DNA from: JALZAA01 sp035316025
GTDB taxonomy: Bacteria; Actinomycetota; Acidimicrobiia; IMCC26256; JACDBD01
Length of the DNA stretch: 64,000 nucleotides
Assembly: GCA_035316025.1 (NCBI GenBank)
Contig: DATFXL010000102.1
Span: forward strand, 1 to 64,000
Direction of reading: 5' to 3'
Notes under the pieces: model-generated
Databases searched by the model: none
The model's input: the letters and a program-made list of their open reading frames with translations, nothing else
What the model was told of the DNA's origin: nothing
Shown: positions 31,797 to 39,301 of the stretch, in pieces
Numbering within the stretch: position 1 is the first letter of the stretch
How the letters are laid out: each line of letters starts with the position of its first letter
Translations under genes and position numbers: made by a program

Positions 31797-32692
31797 GCAC
31801 CGCGCACGTCGAACGGGTCCGCGCCACCGCGTTCGCGAAGCTCACTTTGTCGCTGCGCGTGCTCGGACCGCCCCGCGCCGACGGCTTTCACGACGTCGAG
31901 GCGCTCACTGTTCCGATCGGGCAGCCCCACGACGCGCTCGAGGCCGTCGCAGCGCCGGACCAGCCGGGAATCACGCTCGACGTGGTCGCGGGCGACGACG
32001 GCGTGCCCACCGGCCGCGAGAACCTGGCCGTGCGGGCGGCGGAGAGCCTGCTCGCCCGTTCCCGGCGAGGCGGGCGCGGCGTGCAGCTCGCGCTGCGGAA
32101 GCGCATCCCGTCCGCGCGCGGGCTCGGCGGCGGATCGGCCGACGCCGCCGCCTCCCTGCTCGCGGTGCACCAGCTCCTCGAGGCGAAGGTCCCCGACGCG
32201 GAGCTCTTCGCGCTCGCGGCCGACCTCGGCTCCGACGTGCCGTTCTTCCTCGCCGGCGGGGCGGCATGGATGCGTGGCCGGGGCGACGTGCTCGAGCGCG
32301 TCGCGCTGCGGCCGGGTCTCCCGATGCTCGTCGTGATGCCGCCGTTCCCCCTCGCGACGGTCGACGTCTACCGCGCGTGGGACGACCTCGCCGGACCGCG
32401 CTCGCCCCGGTCGGTGCCCTCGCCCGAGCCAATCGCCGGGCTCGTCCCCGAGCTGGTCAACGACCTCGAGCCCGCCGCCGAGCAGGTCGACCCGCGACTG
32501 CGTCCGCTTCGCGAGCGCATCGAGGACGCGGCCGGCCGTGGCGCGCTGATGGCGGGGAGCGGACCGACCTATGTGGTGCTCGCCGACCGCCCCGTCGGCC
32601 TGCCCGAGCGGGCCGAGGAGCTGTCGGGCGCCGTCGGCGTGCCGGTCCTGGCGGCGGCGACCGTCTCGAAGGCGGTACGGCTCGAGGTGTGA
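31793..32692 (+). CDS. ispE: 4-diphosphocytidyl-2-C-methyl-D-erythritol kinase
   Basis: A 299-residue GHMP kinase of the non-mevalonate isoprenoid pathway. The start GTG 31793 sits inside the rsmA stop (GTGA) and gives the family N-terminus ATAFAKLTLSLRVLG. The ATP-binding motif is PSARGLGGGSADAAASL, and the C-terminal GHMP motif is GALMAGSGPTYVVLA. Isoprenoid units from this pathway feed quinones and the lipid carriers of the cell wall. Confidence 0.93.
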   Translation: MSTAHVERVRATAFAKLTLSLRVLGPPRADGFHDVEALTVPIGQPHDALEAVAAPDQPGITLDVVAGDDGVPTGRENLAVRAAESLLARSRRGGRGVQLALRKRIPSARGLGGGSADAAASLLAVHQLLEAKVPDAELFALAADLGSDVPFFLAGGAAWMRGRGDVLERVALRPGLPMLVVMPPFPLATVDVYRAWDDLAGPRSPRSVPSPEPIAGLVPELVNDLEPAAEQVDPRLRPLRERIEDAAGRGALMAGSGPTYVVLADRPVGLPERAEELSGAVGVPVLAAATVSKAVRLEV

Positions 32693-32708
32693 CGGCGGCC
32701 CGACGCGC

Positions 32709-32734
32709 TTCGGCCGCCCAAAGGGGCGGCCGAA
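32709..32734. terminator. Bidirectional terminator between ispE and bS22
   Basis: TTCGGCCGCCC (32709-32719) and GGGCGGCCGAA (32724-32734) form a perfect 11-bp stem with loop AAAG, in the gap between the convergent ispE and bS22 genes. Each arm ends in AA/TT but no long T-tract follows. Confidence 0.5.
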
Positions 32735-32759
32735 CCCGAGACGACCGGGATCGCGCGCG

Positions 32760-32861
32760 CTAGCGACCCTGCTGTCGGCGCTGCCAGCGCGTCTTCTTCA
32801 GCAGCTTCTTGTGCTTCTTCTTCCGCATGCGCTTGCGGCGCTTCTTGATCAGCGATCCCAT
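32760..32861 (-). CDS. Ribosomal protein bS22 (AURKAIP1/COX24 domain)
   Basis: A 33-residue, extremely basic protein starting MGSLIKKRRKRMRKKKHKKL and ending in QRRQQGR. This is the AURKAIP1/COX24-domain protein identified as small-subunit protein bS22 in actinobacterial ribosomes. The start is ATG 32861 and the stop TAG 32762-32760. It faces ispE across a strong hairpin. Confidence 0.88.
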   Translation of the reverse strand: MGSLIKKRRKRMRKKKHKKLLKKTRWQRRQQGR

Positions 32862-32953
32862 GACGGCGTGTGACGCTATCGGCGCCGTTCACGAGCTGTC
32901 ACATTGTGTGGCTCACGACCGCGCACCCGCGGCGGTATGGTCAGGATGGTCGA

Positions 32954-33024
32954 TCGGGGGTGGTGTAACGGCAGCACGGGGTCCTTTGGAGTCCCAGGTC
33001 GAGGTTCGATGCCTCGCCCCCGAG
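32954..33024 (+). tRNA. tRNA-Gln (anticodon TTG)
   Basis: The acceptor arms TCGGGGG (32954-32960) and CCCCCGA (33017-33023) pair fully. The D-arm is GTGT/GCAC with loop AACGGCA. The anticodon loop CTTTGGA (32984-32990) holds TTG at 32986-32988, and the T-arm is CGAGG-TTCGATG-CCTCG. The discriminator base is G. The anticodon stem GGGTC/GTCCC has one T-T mismatch. CCA is not encoded. A TATGGT at 32936-32941 may be its -10 element. Confidence 0.88.
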
Positions 33025-33077
33025 CCCGAGGGGCCTCAGCTGCACGCCGCTCCACGAGCCCGGCAGGAGGTGAGCGC

Positions 33078-34496
33078 ATGACCCAGTACCGGCCACTGTC
33101 GGCAGTCGTCCTGGCCGCGGGCGAGGGCACGCGCATGCGCTCCGAGACGCCGAAGGTCCTGCATCCGCTGTGCGGGCGACCGATGCTTCTGCACGTCATC
33201 GACGCCCTCGTCGCGCTCCCGCTCGAGCGCATCGTGGTCGTCGTCGGTCACGGCGCGGAGCGGGTGACGAAGACGCTGCAGGAACAGGCGGCGACCGAGC
33301 TGCCGGTCGAGTTCGTCGAACAGCACGTTCAACGGGGCACGGGCGATGCCGCCAGCGTCGCGCTCACTTCGGGCGTCTGGGATCTCGACGCCGAGGACGA
33401 CCTTCTCGTCGTCCCCGGTGACGCGCCGTTGCTGCGCGCCGAGACGCTGGCCGCGCTCGCCCGGGCGCACCGGGAAGCCGACGCCGCCGCCACCGTCCTC
33501 ACTGCGATCCTCCACCCGCCGACGGGCTACGGCCGCGTCGTGCGCGACGAGAACGGCGCCGTCGACCACATCGTCGAGCACGCCGATGGCACGCCCGAGG
33601 AGCTCGCCATCGACGAGATCAACACGTCGATCTACTGCTTCCGGCGGGGCTTGCTCGCCCCGGCGCTGCGCCGCCTGAGCCCCGAGAACGCGCAGGGCGA
33701 GTACTACCTGACCGACGCGGTCAGTGTGCTGAAGGAGACCGGACATGCGGTGATCGGCGTCGTCGCCGACGATCCGGACGAGACCGCCGGCGTCAACGAT
33801 CGCGAGCAGCTCGCCGCCGTCGAAGCGGCGCTGCGTCGTCGTATCAACCAGCGATGGATGCGCGACGGCGTCTCGATGACGGATCCCGAGCGCACGTACG
33901 TCGACGCCACCGTCGAGCTCGAGCCCGACGTCCAGCTGCTCCCCGGCACGATGCTCGCCGGGCGGACGGTCGTCGGCGCCCGGTCGGTCATCGGTCCCGA
34001 CGCGCAGCTGACGGACACGATCGTCGGCGAGGGTGCGATGGTGCGCCAGACGGTCGCCGACGAGTCCGAGATCGGCGACGACGCCACCGTGGGGCCGTAC
34101 GTTCGCCTCCGGCCCGGCGCCCGCCTCGCTCCCCGCGCCCACGTCGGCACGTTCGTCGAGATCAAGAACTCGGAGATCGGTGAGGGGGCGAAGGTTCCAC
34201 ACCTCGCGTACATCGGCGACGCTGAGATCGGCGACGGCGCCAACATCGGCGCGGGGACGATCACCGCCAACTACGACGGGCGGGAGAAGCACCGGACCAA
34301 GGTCGGGAAGAACGCTCGGATCTCGTCCAACACCGTCCTCGTCGCGCCGGTCGAGATCGGCGACGAGGCGTACACGGGCGCCGGTGCCGTGGTCACCCGG
34401 GACGTTCCCCCGCGTGCGATGGCGAAGGGCGTCCCGGCTCAAATCACCGAAGGCTGGCTCGACGAGCGCGATGCTGAGCGGGACGAGCGGCGGTAA
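33078..34496 (+). CDS. glmU: Bifunctional UDP-N-acetylglucosamine pyrophosphorylase/glucosamine-1-phosphate N-acetyltransferase
   Basis: A 472-residue enzyme that makes UDP-GlcNAc for peptidoglycan. The uridylyltransferase half starts AVVLAAGEGTRMRSETPKVL. The acetyltransferase half from about 255 is a left-handed beta-helix with hexapeptide repeats (ending NIGAGTITANYDGREKHRTKVG). The ATG at 33078 is chosen for its GGAGGTGAGC site. Upstream in-frame sequence overlaps the tRNA and cannot be coding. prs follows after 17 bases, as in many Gram-positives. Confidence 0.94.
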   Translation: MTQYRPLSAVVLAAGEGTRMRSETPKVLHPLCGRPMLLHVIDALVALPLERIVVVVGHGAERVTKTLQEQAATELPVEFVEQHVQRGTGDAASVALTSGVWDLDAEDDLLVVPGDAPLLRAETLAALARAHREADAAATVLTAILHPPTGYGRVVRDENGAVDHIVEHADGTPEELAIDEINTSIYCFRRGLLAPALRRLSPENAQGEYYLTDAVSVLKETGHAVIGVVADDPDETAGVNDREQLAAVEAALRRRINQRWMRDGVSMTDPERTYVDATVELEPDVQLLPGTMLAGRTVVGARSVIGPDAQLTDTIVGEGAMVRQTVADESEIGDDATVGPYVRLRPGARLAPRAHVGTFVEIKNSEIGEGAKVPHLAYIGDAEIGDGANIGAGTITANYDGREKHRTKVGKNARISSNTVLVAPVEIGDEAYTGAGAVVTRDVPPRAMAKGVPAQITEGWLDERDAERDERR

Positions 34497-34513
34497 CGGG
34501 GGAGGCGGCGGCG

Positions 34514-35500
34514 ATGGAGGTGGTGACCAAGAAGAAGCTGATGCTCTTCGCCGGCCGGGGCAACGAACAGCTGAGCAAGGAGATCGCCGAGCACCTCAAG
34601 GTCCCCCTGGGCGAGGTCATCCTGTCGACCTTCGCCAACGGCGAGATCTACTGCCGGTACGGCGAGAGCATCCGCGGCGCCGACGTCTTCATCCTCCAGG
34701 CGCACTGCGACCCGATCAACGACCGGATCTGGGAGCAGCTGCTGATGATCGACGCCGCCAAGCGGGCGTCGGCGAAGCGCATCACCGCCGTCTGCCCCTT
34801 CTACGGCTATGCCCGTCAGGACCGAAAGGCCGAGGGGCGCGAGCCGATCAGCGCCCGGATGCTCGCCGACTGCATCACCGTGGCCGGCGCCGACCGGGTC
34901 GTCACGGTCGACCTGCACACGGGGCAGGCGCAGGGCTTCTTCGACATGCCGGTCGACCATCTCACCGGTGTCCCGATCCTGGCGAACTATCTTGCCGACA
35001 AGGTCTCGGGCGAGGTCACGGTCGTGTCTCCCGACGCCGGCGGCGGCAAGCTGACCCGCCGGTTCGCCAACTATCTGGGCGAGCACGACGACATCGACGC
35101 CGACCTCGCCTTCATCGACAAGCGCCGGCCCAAAGGCACGCACAATGTCGCCGAGGCGACGGAGGTCGTCGGCGTCGTCGAGGGTCGCACGTGCATCCTC
35201 ATCGACGACATGATCGACACCGCCGGCACCGTGTGCAGTGCCGCCCGGCTACTGACCGAGCGCGGCGCGAGCGCCGTGTACGTACTCGCCACGCACGGCA
35301 TCCTGTCGGGGCCCGCGGTCGAGCGCTTGCGCGACGCGCCGATCCGCGAGGTCGTGCTGACCAATAGTCTGCCGATCCCGGGCGAGAAGCAGTTCGAGAG
35401 CCTCACCGTGCTGTCGATCGCTCCGATCGTCGCCCACGCGCTCGACGCCGTCTTCGAGGACACGTCTGTCAGCGAGATCTTCCGCGGCGACAACGTCTGA
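34514..35500 (+). CDS. prs: Ribose-phosphate pyrophosphokinase
   Basis: A 328-residue PRPP synthetase, producing phosphoribosyl pyrophosphate for nucleotide, histidine and tryptophan synthesis. MLFAGRGNEQLSKEIAEHL, FILQAHCDPINDRIWEQLLM and PFYGYARQDRKAEGREPISA are family signatures, and the PRPP loop is CILIDDMIDTAGTV. The start is ATG 34514 with upstream GGGGGAGGCGG. Confidence 0.95.
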   Translation: MEVVTKKKLMLFAGRGNEQLSKEIAEHLKVPLGEVILSTFANGEIYCRYGESIRGADVFILQAHCDPINDRIWEQLLMIDAAKRASAKRITAVCPFYGYARQDRKAEGREPISARMLADCITVAGADRVVTVDLHTGQAQGFFDMPVDHLTGVPILANYLADKVSGEVTVVSPDAGGGKLTRRFANYLGEHDDIDADLAFIDKRRPKGTHNVAEATEVVGVVEGRTCILIDDMIDTAGTVCSAARLLTERGASAVYVLATHGILSGPAVERLRDAPIREVVLTNSLPIPGEKQFESLTVLSIAPIVAHALDAVFEDTSVSEIFRGDNV

Positions 35501-35521
35501 CACGAGGTATAACTGCCGGCC

Positions 35522-36394
35522 GTGACCCGCGTCGGCTCGATCGAGTCTCTCTGGCGGTACCCCGCCAAGTCGATGATGGGCGACCGCTTCTCCACGGTCG
35601 CGATCGACGAGGGCGGCGTCATCGGCGACCGCGCCTGGGCGGTCCGGGACGAGGTGCGAGGCGCGATCCGCGGCGCGAAGAAGATCGGCGGCCTGATGCG
35701 GCTGCACGCGCGCTACGTGCGAGAGCCAGAGCCCGGCAGTGCGCCGCCGCCGATCGAGATGACGGCACCCGACGGGCAGCGCGTCCGCTCCGACGACGAC
35801 GATGTGCACGATCGACTCACCGAGTTGCTGGGTCATCAGGTGACGCTGTGGCCGCTGCGACCCAAGGAGGATCTCGACCACTATCGGCGTGGCGCGCCGG
35901 ATACCGATGACGTCGGCGCGGAGATGCGCTCCATGTTCGGCCGTGAACCCGACGAGCCGCTCCCGACGTTCGAAGGGATCCCACTCGACGTGCTCGTCGA
36001 GTACGAGTCCCCGCCGGGGACGTATTTCGACGCCTTCCCGATCCACATCGTGACGGACCGGTCGTTGGCGACCCTCGCCCGGCTCTCTCCCGGCTCCGAC
36101 TTCGACGTGCGGCGGTTCCGCCCGAACGTCGTGGTCGCCGCCGACGAGGGCATCGAGGGCGACTTCCCCGAACGAGCGTGGCTCGGGCGGACGCTCGAGA
36201 TCGGCGGCGCCGAGCTCGAGGTGACAGCATCGTGCCCGCGGTGCGTCATGGTGACCCGCGACCTCGCCGACCTTCCCGAGGACCGCCACGTCCTGCGCAC
36301 GATCGTCCGCCACGCCGACCAGAACATCGGCGTGTACGCCAACGTGGTTCGCCCGGGCAGACTGCACGCCGGAGCTTCGGTCACCCTCTGCTGA
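35522..36394 (+). CDS. MOSC domain-containing protein
   Basis: A 290-residue protein with an N-terminal beta-barrel MOSC_N segment (IESLWRYPAKSMMGDRFSTV, GVIGDRAWAV) and a C-terminal MOSC domain holding the conserved cysteine in ELEVTASCPRCVMVT. Relatives (YcbX, mARC) reduce N-hydroxylated bases or carry sulfur with molybdenum cofactor. It begins a three-gene insertion (MOSC, VOC, TIGR03086) between prs and the L25 gene. The start is GTG 35522. Confidence 0.85.
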   Translation: MTRVGSIESLWRYPAKSMMGDRFSTVAIDEGGVIGDRAWAVRDEVRGAIRGAKKIGGLMRLHARYVREPEPGSAPPPIEMTAPDGQRVRSDDDDVHDRLTELLGHQVTLWPLRPKEDLDHYRRGAPDTDDVGAEMRSMFGREPDEPLPTFEGIPLDVLVEYESPPGTYFDAFPIHIVTDRSLATLARLSPGSDFDVRRFRPNVVVAADEGIEGDFPERAWLGRTLEIGGAELEVTASCPRCVMVTRDLADLPEDRHVLRTIVRHADQNIGVYANVVRPGRLHAGASVTLC

Positions 36395-36408
36395 CGGAAG
36401 GAGCCACC

Positions 36409-37278
36409 GTGCTGGAGCGACCCGAGTACCCGCCCGGTGTCCCGTGCTGGATCGACACTGCGCAACCGGATCCCGACGCCGCGACCCTGTTCTATGGCGG
36501 GCTGTTCGGGTGGGAGTTCGAGAACCACATGCCGGCCGGCGCGCCGGGCAAGTACTTCATGGCCCGCCTTCACGGCCGTGACGTCGCCGCGGTGGGCTCC
36601 CAGCCCGAGGGCGCACCCCCGATGCCGGTGTGGACCACCTACATCGCCGTCGCCGATGCCGATGCGGCGGCGGCGAAGGTGACGAAGGCGGGCGGGAGCA
36701 CGCTCGCCGAGCCGTTCGACGTGTTCGAGGCCGGGCGCATGGGCGTGTTCTCGGATCCGCAGGGGGCGGCGTTCTCGGTATGGCAGGCGAAGCAGACCAT
36801 CGGCGCCCAGCTCGTCAACGACCCGGGAACCTGGAACTTCAGCGACCTCAACACTCGTGACCGGGACGGCGCCGCCGCCTTCTACGGCGAGGTCTTCGGC
36901 TGGGTCGCCGAGACCTTGGAAGGAGGCGGGATGGAATTCTCGTTCCTGCGCCTCCCGGGGTACGGAGACTTCCTCGTCGAGAAGGTGAACCCGGACCTGC
37001 GAGCCGGGCAGGCGGAAGCGGGCGCGCCGTCCGGGTTCGAGGATGTCGTCGCCGGACTGGTGCCGATGACGAGCGATCGGTTCCCGGACGACGTGCCGCC
37101 GCACTGGAGCGTCACGTTCGCGGTCGACGACGCCGACGCGAGCGCAGCCCGGGCCGAAGAGCTCGGCGGCACGATCGTGGCACCCCCGATGGACGCAGGA
37201 CCGACTCGCATTGCAGTCGTGCGCGACCCACAAGGCGCGGTGTTCACGGTGAGTCGGTTCTACCCGGAGCGCTTATGA
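36409..37278 (+). CDS. VOC (glyoxalase/dioxygenase fold) protein, two domains
   Basis: A 289-residue protein with two consecutive VOC modules: GVPCWIDTAQPDPDAATLFYGGLFGWEF and GTWNFSDLNTRDRDGAAAFYGEVFGWV, each ending in a DPQGA-F strand (SDPQGAAFSVWQ; RDPQGAVFTVSR). Such proteins in actinobacteria are often antibiotic- or hydroxylase-related, but the function is open. The start is GTG 36409 with a GGAAGGAG site. The stop overlaps the next ATG (ATGA). Confidence 0.87.
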   Translation: MLERPEYPPGVPCWIDTAQPDPDAATLFYGGLFGWEFENHMPAGAPGKYFMARLHGRDVAAVGSQPEGAPPMPVWTTYIAVADADAAAAKVTKAGGSTLAEPFDVFEAGRMGVFSDPQGAAFSVWQAKQTIGAQLVNDPGTWNFSDLNTRDRDGAAAFYGEVFGWVAETLEGGGMEFSFLRLPGYGDFLVEKVNPDLRAGQAEAGAPSGFEDVVAGLVPMTSDRFPDDVPPHWSVTFAVDDADASAARAEELGGTIVAPPMDAGPTRIAVVRDPQGAVFTVSRFYPERL

Positions 37279-37865
37279 GCACCGTCGACCTCACGCCGGC
37301 GGCACGACGGCTCGCCGACCTGGTCGCCGGCGTAGGCGACGACATGCTCGACGCGCCCACGCCGAATCCTGCGTACACGCTCGGCGACCTCATTGACCAC
37401 ATCGGCGGGGCGGCGATCGCCTTCACCGGCGCGGCCGTGAAGGACATGAGTGAATTGACGGGCACCGCGGCGTCGGGTGACGCGTCACGACTTACCGACG
37501 AATGGCGTCTCCGGATCCCGCGCGACCTGATCGGGCTGGCCGAGGCGTGGCGCGACCCCTCCGCATGGACCGGGATGACCCGGGCCGGTGGGGTCGACCT
37601 GCCGGGCGAGGTGGCCGGGGTCGTAGCACTGGACGAGCTGGTGGTCCACGGGTGGGATGTCGCCCGCGCCACCGGACAGGACTACGAAAGCGACCAGCCG
37701 TCGCTGGAGGCGGTGCACGTCTTCGTGACGCAGTTCTCGGAACCCGGAATGGAGGAGGCGCGCGCGGGGCTGTTCGGTCCCGTGGTCGACGTGGCCGACG
37801 ACGCTCCGTTGCTCGAGCGCGTCATCGGCCTCACCGGCCGCGACCCGGCCTGGTTGCCCGGCTGA
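37275..37865 (+). CDS. TIGR03086-type metal-binding protein (DinB/mycothiol-isomerase fold)
   Basis: A 196-residue four-helix protein of the actinobacterial group related to mycothiol-dependent maleylpyruvate isomerase. It has the early histidine in TLGDLIDHIGG, the typical LPGEVAGVVALDELVVHGWDVARATG, and SLEAVHVFVTQF. It may use mycothiol as a cofactor. Coupling to the VOC gene by ATGA suggests joint action. Confidence 0.83.
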   Translation: MSTVDLTPAARRLADLVAGVGDDMLDAPTPNPAYTLGDLIDHIGGAAIAFTGAAVKDMSELTGTAASGDASRLTDEWRLRIPRDLIGLAEAWRDPSAWTGMTRAGGVDLPGEVAGVVALDELVVHGWDVARATGQDYESDQPSLEAVHVFVTQFSEPGMEEARAGLFGPVVDVADDAPLLERVIGLTGRDPAWLPG

Positions 37866-37888
37866 GCCGGACCGTCTGCGACTGACCC

Positions 37889-37925
37889 GGATAGGCCTTG
37901 TCGCGCTCGAGGAGAAGGCCCATCC
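37889..37925 (+). promoter_or_regulatory. Stem-loop upstream of the L25 gene
   Basis: GGAT-A-GGCCTT (37889-37899) pairs with AAGGCC-C-ATCC (37915-37925) with a single A/C mismatch and a 15-base loop containing GAGGAG. It lies in the 91-base gap before the L25 gene. It may be the terminator of the preceding operon or a ribosomal-protein leader. Either reading is inference. Confidence 0.3.
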
Positions 37926-37956
37926 GACTTGGCCGGGGCGGGATGGACGGCGCACA

Positions 37957-38700
37957 ATGGAAGGTCCCCGGATGCCGACGAGGCCCGATCCCATGGCCGA
38001 CAACGCCGACAACACCCTGATCGCTGAGCCGCGCAGCGTCGTCGGGAGCCGTCCCGCGGGCCGCCTGCGTCGCGAGGGCAAGGTCCCGGCCGTGATGTAC
38101 GGCCTCGACACCGAGACGGCCAACGTCACCGTGCCGAGCCGGAAGCTCAACCACATCCTGGCGGGGGAGTCGGGCGCCAACACGCTCATCACCCTCGAAC
38201 TGGATGGCGAGGAGCACCTCGCGCTCGCCCGGCAGATCCAGCGGCATCCGACCCGGGGGGACCTCCTGCACGTCGACTTCATCCGGGTGCGGCGCGACGT
38301 GGCAGTCGCCGCCGAGATCCCCGTCCACCTCGCCGGCGAGCCCGAAGGCGTCCGAGACGGCGGCATCCTCGAGCAGCTTGTGTTCACGCTCAGCATCGAG
38401 GCCAAGCCCGAGGACATCCCGCCGAGCGTCGAGGCCGATGTCTCCGCCCTCGAGATCGGCGACCAGCTGCGCATCGCCGACCTGCGGCTGCCACCGGGCG
38501 TCGCCGTCCAGCAGGAAGCCGACGAGCTGGTCGTGCAGGTCATCGTCCCGCGCGTCGTCGAGGAGCCGGAAGCGGTCGAGGCGGGCGAGGAGATCGAGGG
38601 CGAGGCGCCGGAGGGCGAGGAGGGCGAGGTCGGGCCGGCCGCCGAAGGCGGCGAAGGCGGCGAAGCCGCCGCGTCCTCCGACGAGTCCTCCGCGAGCTGA
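37957..38700 (+). CDS. rplY: 50S ribosomal protein L25/general stress protein Ctc
   Basis: A 247-residue long-form L25 (CTC/TL5). The N-terminal 5S-rRNA-binding barrel begins RSVVGSRPAGRLRREGKVPAV. The C-terminal TL5 domain (VAVAAEIPVHLAGEPEGV, LRIADLRLPPGVAV) is followed by an acidic, Glu/Gly/Ala-rich tail of about 50 residues. ATG 37957, 37972 and 37993 are possible starts, and the last gives the most family-like N-terminus. It precedes pth, as in Bacillus (ctc-spoVC). Confidence 0.9.
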   Translation: MEGPRMPTRPDPMADNADNTLIAEPRSVVGSRPAGRLRREGKVPAVMYGLDTETANVTVPSRKLNHILAGESGANTLITLELDGEEHLALARQIQRHPTRGDLLHVDFIRVRRDVAVAAEIPVHLAGEPEGVRDGGILEQLVFTLSIEAKPEDIPPSVEADVSALEIGDQLRIADLRLPPGVAVQQEADELVVQVIVPRVVEEPEAVEAGEEIEGEAPEGEEGEVGPAAEGGEGGEAAASSDESSAS

Positions 38701-38704
38701 CCGC

Positions 38705-39295
38705 GTGCGGCTGCGGCCGCGCCGGGGAACGCCGGCCGACCTGCTCGTCGTCGGGCTCGGCAACCCCGGCGACGAGTTTCGGGGCTCTCGCCACAACCTC
38801 GGCGCCGAGGTCGTCGAGCTGATCGCCCAGCGGCACGGCGGTCGTCTGCGCAAGCGCAAGGAGCGCGCGCTGGTCGACGAGGTCACCATCGACGGCAGGC
38901 GTGTCGCGCTGGCAGTCCCGTTGACGTACGTCAACGACTCCGGCAACGCCGTCGGCGCACTCGTCCGGCGGTTCGGAGTGGCGTCGGAGCAGCTCGTCGT
39001 CGTGCACGACGAGCTCGATTTACCCGTCGCCGAGCTCAAGGTGAAGTCGGGCGGCGGCCTCGCCGGCCACAACGGGCTGCGCTCGATCGTCGCCCACCTG
39101 CATACCCAGGACTTCCTGCGGGTGCGCCTCGGCGTCGGCAAGCCGGTGTCGAAGGAGCGCGGCGCCGACCACGTGCTGAACCGGTTGAGCAAGCGCGAGC
39201 GGGCCGACGTCGACGTGACCGTCGAGCAGGCGGCGGACGCGGTTGAGACGATCGCGCTCGAGGGCGTCGACGCGGCGATGAACCGCTTCAACTGA
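38705..39295 (+). CDS. pth: Peptidyl-tRNA hydrolase
   Basis: A 196-residue enzyme that releases peptides from tRNA dropped by stalled ribosomes. LLVVGLGNPGDEFRGSRHNLG carries the conserved Asn and His, PLTYVNDSGNAV matches the P-T-(F/Y)-MN region with a V for M, and VVHDELDLP holds the catalytic Asp. GGGLAGHNGLRSI completes the active site. The start is GTG 38705, four bases after the L25 stop. Confidence 0.93.
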   Translation: MRLRPRRGTPADLLVVGLGNPGDEFRGSRHNLGAEVVELIAQRHGGRLRKRKERALVDEVTIDGRRVALAVPLTYVNDSGNAVGALVRRFGVASEQLVVVHDELDLPVAELKVKSGGGLAGHNGLRSIVAHLHTQDFLRVRLGVGKPVSKERGADHVLNRLSKRERADVDVTVEQAADAVETIALEGVDAAMNRFN

Positions 39296-39301
39296 GGTGA
39301 C

